A stretch of 64,000 bases of DNA from Clostridia bacterium (lineage in GTDB: Bacteria; Bacillota; Clostridia; Christensenellales; Borkfalkiaceae): NCBI GenBank assembly GCA_017396365.1, contig JAFQMD010000028.1:1-64000 (forward strand), in the 5' to 3' direction. A program made the translations under genes and the position numbers. The notes beneath the pieces are model-generated. The model had not been told where the DNA came from and made no database searches. It saw only the letters and a list, made by a program, of their open reading frames with translations. This document shows positions 60,267-64,000 of the stretch, piece by piece (the stretch's first letter is position 1; every line of letters begins with the position of its first letter).

Positions 60267-61883
60267 ATGGCTGACGTTATTAAAGGCGAAATGTTGCGTG
60301 GACAAATTGATACCGTAATTTTGCTTGCTTTACTTGAAGGCGATAAAGATTCTAACGATATCCGTACGGCTATTGAAGAAAAGTCTGACAATCAATATAG
60401 CATTAAGCAAGGCACGTTTTATAGCGCAATGCAACGCCTCGTAAAGCAAGGATATATAAAAGAATACCGTTCTAGCGCAATGGACGGTATTAGGCGTAAA
60501 TATTACAGTATTACACCAAAAGGCAATAAATTCCTTGACAAAAACCGTGAACAATGGACTGCCTCAAAGTCCTTAGTTGACAGTCTTTTTGAGACCGAAG
60601 AAGAAAAAACACCTGAAAAGCCTGTTCAGCAAGAAAAGCAAGAACCTTACGTTGACGAGTTTGACAGTTATAAAGCGTTTGTTGACGATAACGGCGAAGA
60701 CTTTAAGGTTGAAACGGCAGACGACGGATACTCTTATTTTGACGATATAGGCGCGGACGTTTTATCCGATCTTAACGCGGAACTTGAAAAGCAAGAGCAA
60801 TCACTCCCCCAAACGAAAAACGAAAAAACTGAAATAATTGACGATAAATCAAGCGATTTTGAAGAAAATTATGAAACAGTTTCAGACAAAAGTCAAGAAG
60901 AACTTTTTGCTTTTGATTTATATGGCGACGACTTAGTGAAAGAGGTTGAACCTGAAATTGATGAAAAAATAAGCGAAGAAATTCCAAGTGAAGAAAACGC
61001 ACCAAAAGCCTATGAGGAATTTTATCAAGACTTAGAAGAAGAACTCGAAGTCGTTGAAGAAAAACCCGCTATCAAAGAAAAGCAACAAGACGACGACTTG
61101 CTTATCGTAGAAGATTATTCGCCGACTAATAAAAACAAATATAAGCAAATTTTGAATAAAATTTTACCAAAAGAAGCGAATAATACTCAAACTGAAGACT
61201 CACCCGAAAAGACTGAAAAGCCCGTTTATTACAAAACGGAAACAGTTAATAACGAAGAAATTTACCAAGAAGATAAATCTTCTACAAAATTTGAAACTCA
61301 GCCCAAAACTGAAACCCAAACTGATAAGACGCACGAAAAGCCTGCAAGATATTCGCAACAAGACCCGTCTGACTTTTCCGATTTGTACGCAATGGCAAAT
61401 AGAGAGGGCTTTAAAATAAGAACGTCGTACAATACGAATAAATTTGTTGGTATCGAAATTCTTTTAAGCAAACTCGTAATGCACAGTTCGCTGGTATTTT
61501 TCATAATACTTGCGCTTGAATGTTTAATTTTAAACTTTGCGTTAGGCTCGATATTAAACTGGAAAATCGGAGTTAAACTTATCATTTTAGGTTGTTTAGC
61601 CGTATTTCCTATCGTAGCGCTTATCGCGTACCTTATCAATAAAAAACGTAGCGTGTATGAAATTGCCTCGTTTAAAGACGCTATGAGCGTTGCTCTTATA
61701 ATTACTTTCCAACTTGCAATTTTAATTTTATGCGTAGCGCTTTTCGTTTCAGTTGACTTTAACAATTTTAAAGAAGTAACGACGTTTATTTTGTTGCCGT
61801 TTATATTAGCAATAAATATTCCGCTTTATTTCATTTTAAAATATTCGCTTTTATCAACTGGAAAATATTTTACAAAAGAATAA
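60267..61883 (+). CDS. Membrane-anchored PadR-like transcriptional regulator
   Basis: 538 residues in three parts. Residues 1 to about 105 are a PadR winged helix (LRGQIDTVILLALLEGDKDSND, QGTFYSAMQRLVKQGYI, RRKYYSITPKG). Residues about 108-385 are a long, strongly acidic Glu/Lys/Gln-rich linker. Residues about 395-535 form four membrane helices. Most PadR proteins are soluble and about 110-180 residues long, so the linker and membrane domain are unusual. It could sense a membrane signal and act on DNA while anchored. A consensus promoter with dyad repeats suggests strong but self-controlled expression. Confidence 0.8.
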   Translation: MADVIKGEMLRGQIDTVILLALLEGDKDSNDIRTAIEEKSDNQYSIKQGTFYSAMQRLVKQGYIKEYRSSAMDGIRRKYYSITPKGNKFLDKNREQWTASKSLVDSLFETEEEKTPEKPVQQEKQEPYVDEFDSYKAFVDDNGEDFKVETADDGYSYFDDIGADVLSDLNAELEKQEQSLPQTKNEKTEIIDDKSSDFEENYETVSDKSQEELFAFDLYGDDLVKEVEPEIDEKISEEIPSEENAPKAYEEFYQDLEEELEVVEEKPAIKEKQQDDDLLIVEDYSPTNKNKYKQILNKILPKEANNTQTEDSPEKTEKPVYYKTETVNNEEIYQEDKSSTKFETQPKTETQTDKTHEKPARYSQQDPSDFSDLYAMANREGFKIRTSYNTNKFVGIEILLSKLVMHSSLVFFIILALECLILNFALGSILNWKIGVKLIILGCLAVFPIVALIAYLINKKRSVYEIASFKDAMSVALIITFQLAILILCVALFVSVDFNNFKEVTTFILLPFILAINIPLYFILKYSLLSTGKYFTKE

Positions 61884-61890
61884 AACAAAC

Positions 61891-61947
61891 GGCGCAGTTT
61901 AACTCGATTTCCAAAGCGGACAAATCTTGCTAAACTGCGCCTTATTT
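61891..61947. terminator. Bidirectional terminator between the PadR-like and AraC genes
   Basis: Perfect 11-bp stem (61891-61901 with 61931-61941) with a 29-nt loop and T-rich flank. Confidence 0.7.
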
Positions 61948-62766
61948 TTATAATTTTTTATTTTTTGGCGTCTTTCCGTAAATCTGTTTATAAGCCCTAT
62001 AAAAAGTTGCTTGACACTCAAAACCGCATTCTTTTGAAATTTCAGCAACTGAAACATTATCCTTTTTAAGTAAATATAATTGCTGGAATTTTTCTATTCT
62101 CTTTCGGTTTAAATATTTTCTAAAACTCTCCCCCATATATTTGTTGAATATTTGAGAACAATATTCTTTAGCGTAACCGAGTTTTGAGGCGATTTCTTTT
62201 ATCGTAATATTTTCTTGAAAATGGTCGTTAACAAATGCTAAAATACTAGAAATTGCAACGTCGCTTAAAACTTCGGATTTACTTACAACTCCGTAACCGT
62301 TTTTAAGCAGTTTAAAAAGTTGATTTGCTTTTAAAAAAGTATCGTAACACATTTCTTCGCTTTCAACTCGCGGTAAAGTATTATGCCATTTTTCTACAAA
62401 TTCAAAAATTTGCTTATTTTTAGCGTTATCGCCCATTATTCTTGGCAATCTTTTATCCGCAAATAAAGTTTTAAACGCATCAACGTACCAAACGCCTAAA
62501 ACCAAAAGATATCCGTCGATTTTATCGGGAGAAAAAACGTGAGGCTCTAAACTATCGATAAAAACAATTTGTCCCTGCTTAATTTCAAGGTTTTCACCGC
62601 CGATTTGTAAAGTAATTTGACCTTCTTTTAAAAACAGAAATTGCACGTTTTTATGAAAATGAACGTATTTGCCTATATTTTTATTTTCATCGTCAAAGCA
62701 ATTTGCTCCTACTTTAACAAAATAACAGTATTTTTCCGCATCTAAACGACGCTCGTAATAATTCAT
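61948..62766 (-). CDS. AraC-family transcriptional regulator
   Basis: 272 residues: an N-terminal cupin effector domain (about 25-110, FHKNVQFLFLKEGQITLQIG) and a C-terminal double helix-turn-helix (about 170-270, TIKEIASKLGYAKEYCSQIFNKYMG and SVAEISKECGFECQATFYRAYKQ). The ligand is unknown. It has its own consensus promoter and follows, in the same direction, two CobW-type GTPase genes separated by a terminator, so control of those genes is possible but unproven. Confidence 0.92.
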   Translation of the reverse strand: MNYYERRLDAEKYCYFVKVGANCFDDENKNIGKYVHFHKNVQFLFLKEGQITLQIGGENLEIKQGQIVFIDSLEPHVFSPDKIDGYLLVLGVWYVDAFKTLFADKRLPRIMGDNAKNKQIFEFVEKWHNTLPRVESEEMCYDTFLKANQLFKLLKNGYGVVSKSEVLSDVAISSILAFVNDHFQENITIKEIASKLGYAKEYCSQIFNKYMGESFRKYLNRKRIEKFQQLYLLKKDNVSVAEISKECGFECQATFYRAYKQIYGKTPKNKKL

Positions 62767-62804
62767 GCCCGTAACCTCTTTGCCATATTTTTACTGTCTT
62801 ATAA

Positions 62805-62833
62805 ATTATATATTTTATTTACTTTTTTGTCAA
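62805..62833 (-). promoter_or_regulatory. Promoter of the AraC-family gene
   Basis: On the minus strand perfect TTGACA (62828-62833), 17-bp spacer, perfect TATAAT (62805-62810). Confidence 0.8.
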
Positions 62834-62867
62834 TGAAATACAAGGTTAAATAATCTTTTAAAACAAC

Positions 62868-62897
62868 AAAAAAATGCCGTTTTTAACGGCATTTTTT
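62868..62897 (-). terminator. Terminator of the CobW/P47K GTPase operon
   Basis: A 13-bp stem (62868-62880 with 62885-62897) whose right arm includes the GTPase stop codon; T run on the minus strand. Confidence 0.8.
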
Positions 62898-63828
62898 AAA
62901 CTAAAGAAACAACTGGATTTTTAATTTCTTCAATCTTAGAAATTCTAAGAAGTTCAAAAATAATTTCAGGTTCAGAGTTTGGCGTTTCCTGCAAATAGTG
63001 AACGCGAGCCCTTATTTTAGCCCAGTCCTTATTATTGAGTTCAACCGGTGTTTTACAAGCGCACAAATGACCTATAAGTTGAATATCGTCAGCGCAACAA
63101 GTCATTGCAAGTCTTCCTGCAATAAAGGTCGTTGGCGGTAATTTTTTATTTTTAATTACCATACAGTTAAACTCAACGATTTTATTGTCATACCTTGACG
63201 GACTTTCAAAAGTATCGATATAAAAAATGCCAAAATCGTCGTCGCCGATTTTCATTTCTTCGCCGAGTTTATAAGGCAAATCTTCGACGAAACTAATCGG
63301 TCTTTCAGTCTCGTCAAGCATTAACAAATTAGCGTCTTTATTTATAAGTTTTAAATTGCGCTTAAATCCTGCAAATTCGCTATTGTTTTGACAGCGGTTC
63401 ATAATAACAATTCCAGACTCTTTAACCATATCGGTAAATTTTTGGCGCATGTTATTGAAATAATACTTAAAAGTCGTTCCGTCTATGATAGTAAATACTT
63501 GCTCAATAACCATATACGGCGGAAATTTTACTTTTGACCAGTCCCACATTGCGTTCATTTCAATAAAAACGGCGTGCGGTTTATTCTTTTTAATCAAATC
63601 GTTAACGTTTTGAACTGTCAATTCTTCTTCGCAAGAAAAATAGTGGAAACAAGCGTTGCATTTTGCAAGTTCTTTTTGGTCGTATTCTACTTCGCCGTCC
63701 TCAGTTGATAGAATTAAAACTTTACCGATATTGCCAAAATCGCCGTTTTTTAGCGACTCAATTATAAAAGTCGTCTTTCCGCTTTCTAAAATACCGTTAA
63801 TTATTACAACGGGAAAAGTTCTCGCCAT
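62896..63828 (-). CDS. CobW/P47K-type GTP-binding protein with a DUF1980-like tail
   Basis: 310 residues. The N-terminal G3E-GTPase domain has Walker A GILESGKTTFI, a cysteine-rich segment CNACFHYFSC near the usual CxCC metal motif, and VFIEMNAMWD. The C-terminal 100 residues, with FIAGRLAMTCCADDIQLIGHL, resemble the C-terminal domain of the TIGR03943/DUF1980 membrane-protein family rather than CobW_C. G3E GTPases insert or traffic metals, often zinc, cobalt or nickel. It starts 3 nt after a second GTPase-type gene. Domain relation of the tail is by eye. Confidence 0.7.
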   Translation of the reverse strand: MARTFPVVIINGILESGKTTFIIESLKNGDFGNIGKVLILSTEDGEVEYDQKELAKCNACFHYFSCEEELTVQNVNDLIKKNKPHAVFIEMNAMWDWSKVKFPPYMVIEQVFTIIDGTTFKYYFNNMRQKFTDMVKESGIVIMNRCQNNSEFAGFKRNLKLINKDANLLMLDETERPISFVEDLPYKLGEEMKIGDDDFGIFYIDTFESPSRYDNKIVEFNCMVIKNKKLPPTTFIAGRLAMTCCADDIQLIGHLCACKTPVELNNKDWAKIRARVHYLQETPNSEPEIIFELLRISKIEEIKNPVVSLV

Positions 63829-63831
63829 AAA

Positions 63832-64000
63832 TTACTCCTTAAAAAACAAACCGCGGATTTTTTCTTGGTTTAATTTTGCGCCTATAACGCAAAGTTTACC
63901 AGTATAATCGGGGTTGCCGAGACGAATTTCGTATTCGCCTGATACAAGGTCAAAATAATACCATTTTTCATTGTCTGTAGCCTTAACTATACCTTTTGCG
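63832..64000 (-). CDS. CobW C-terminal domain protein, partial
   Basis: The frame runs off the right edge of the window; 55 C-terminal residues are visible, ending in KEN-free LFFKE. They carry a typical CobW_C end: AKGIVKATDNEKWYYFDLV at the start, then GKLCVIGAKLNQEKIRGLF. The stop at 63832-63834 is 3 nt from the next gene, and its last codons AAGGAG double as that gene's ribosome binding site. The P-loop domain lies outside the window. Confidence 0.75.
   Translation of the reverse strand, partial: AKGIVKATDNEKWYYFDLVSGEYEIRLGNPDYTGKLCVIGAKLNQEKIRGLFFKE

Noticed and set aside
61298-61765. 155-codon minus-strand open frame inside the PadR-like gene
   Set aside because: Its hydrophobic look mirrors the membrane helices encoded on the plus strand; it has no promoter or ribosome binding site.
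1-64000. CRISPR arrays, prophage, restriction or toxin-antitoxin defence islands
   Set aside because: I saw no direct-repeat arrays, phage structural genes, restriction enzymes or toxin pairs; accessory DNA is limited to the insertion sequences at the left edge.

Overview
This window is chromosomal DNA from a low-GC, endospore-forming member of the Bacillota, most likely an uncultured Clostridia-type organism. The call rests on the complete spoIIIAA-AH operon, spoIIAA-spoIIAB-sigF, spoVAC-D-E, spoIVB, a spoIIM-like gene, yunB and gerW. The order of the housekeeping blocks also fits Clostridia: miaB-mutS-mutL-miaA, scpA-scpB, asp23-nusB-folD..tlyA-nadK-argR-recN, and hflX-xer. I see no rRNA, tRNA, CRISPR array or prophage.

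Layout. 1-1100 is a mobile-element edge: the tail of an IS3-family element, an unexplained multi-stem structured segment, and a complete IS200-type element inserted directly behind a P-type ATPase gene. 1100-7437 holds that ATPase, an M29 aminopeptidase, a catalytically dead P1B-ATPase-like membrane protein and trmO. 7530-10115 is a spore block (spoVA and yunB). 10181-17563 carries a U32 peptidase, mutS2, a small membrane protein, a cysteine desulfurase and thiI, convergent with a class A PBP. 19842-26551 is the miaB-mutS-mutL-miaA operon. 26598-28508 has a DEDD exonuclease and lexA, divergent from a 48-residue Cys-rich protein. 28614-33570 runs from scpA to rluB with spore genes inside. 33620-41331 has gdhA, an S51 peptidase, a two-component system with a PrsW-like membrane protein, the sigma-F operon and trmB. 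41328-43692 is a DUF1538 transporter-like protein with two PII-like proteins. 43792-48276 is spoIIIA. 48342-57573 is the long asp23-to-recN block followed by spoIVB, spoIIM and a D,D-carboxypeptidase. 57612-64000 has hflX and a Xer-like recombinase, a membrane-anchored PadR-like regulator, an AraC regulator and two CobW/P47K-type GTPases.

Working together. The spore genes supply forespore sigma control (SpoIIAA/AB/SigF), the mother-cell to forespore channel (SpoIIIA, SpoIIM), signalling to sigma-K (SpoIVB), dipicolinate uptake (SpoVA) and cortex or germination functions (GerW, D,D-carboxypeptidases). A second theme is tRNA modification: NifS plus ThiI, MiaA, MiaB, TrmB and TrmO.

The most notable observations are: (i) an in-frame FolD-IspA fusion where xseA-xseB normally sit; (ii) a P1B-ATPase-derived protein that has lost every catalytic signature; (iii) at least six genes whose ATG lies only 6-9 nt after a good -10 box, which implies leaderless mRNAs; (iv) a PrsW-like protein without the protease residues in a two-component operon; (v) a PadR-like protein with a long acidic linker and a membrane domain, preceded by nested inverted repeats; (vi) the structured element at 161-287; and (vii) a context-dependent codon bias that favours NNC before a codon starting with G. 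Several start codons were moved downstream because the extra upstream codons contain the promoter or the ribosome binding site.
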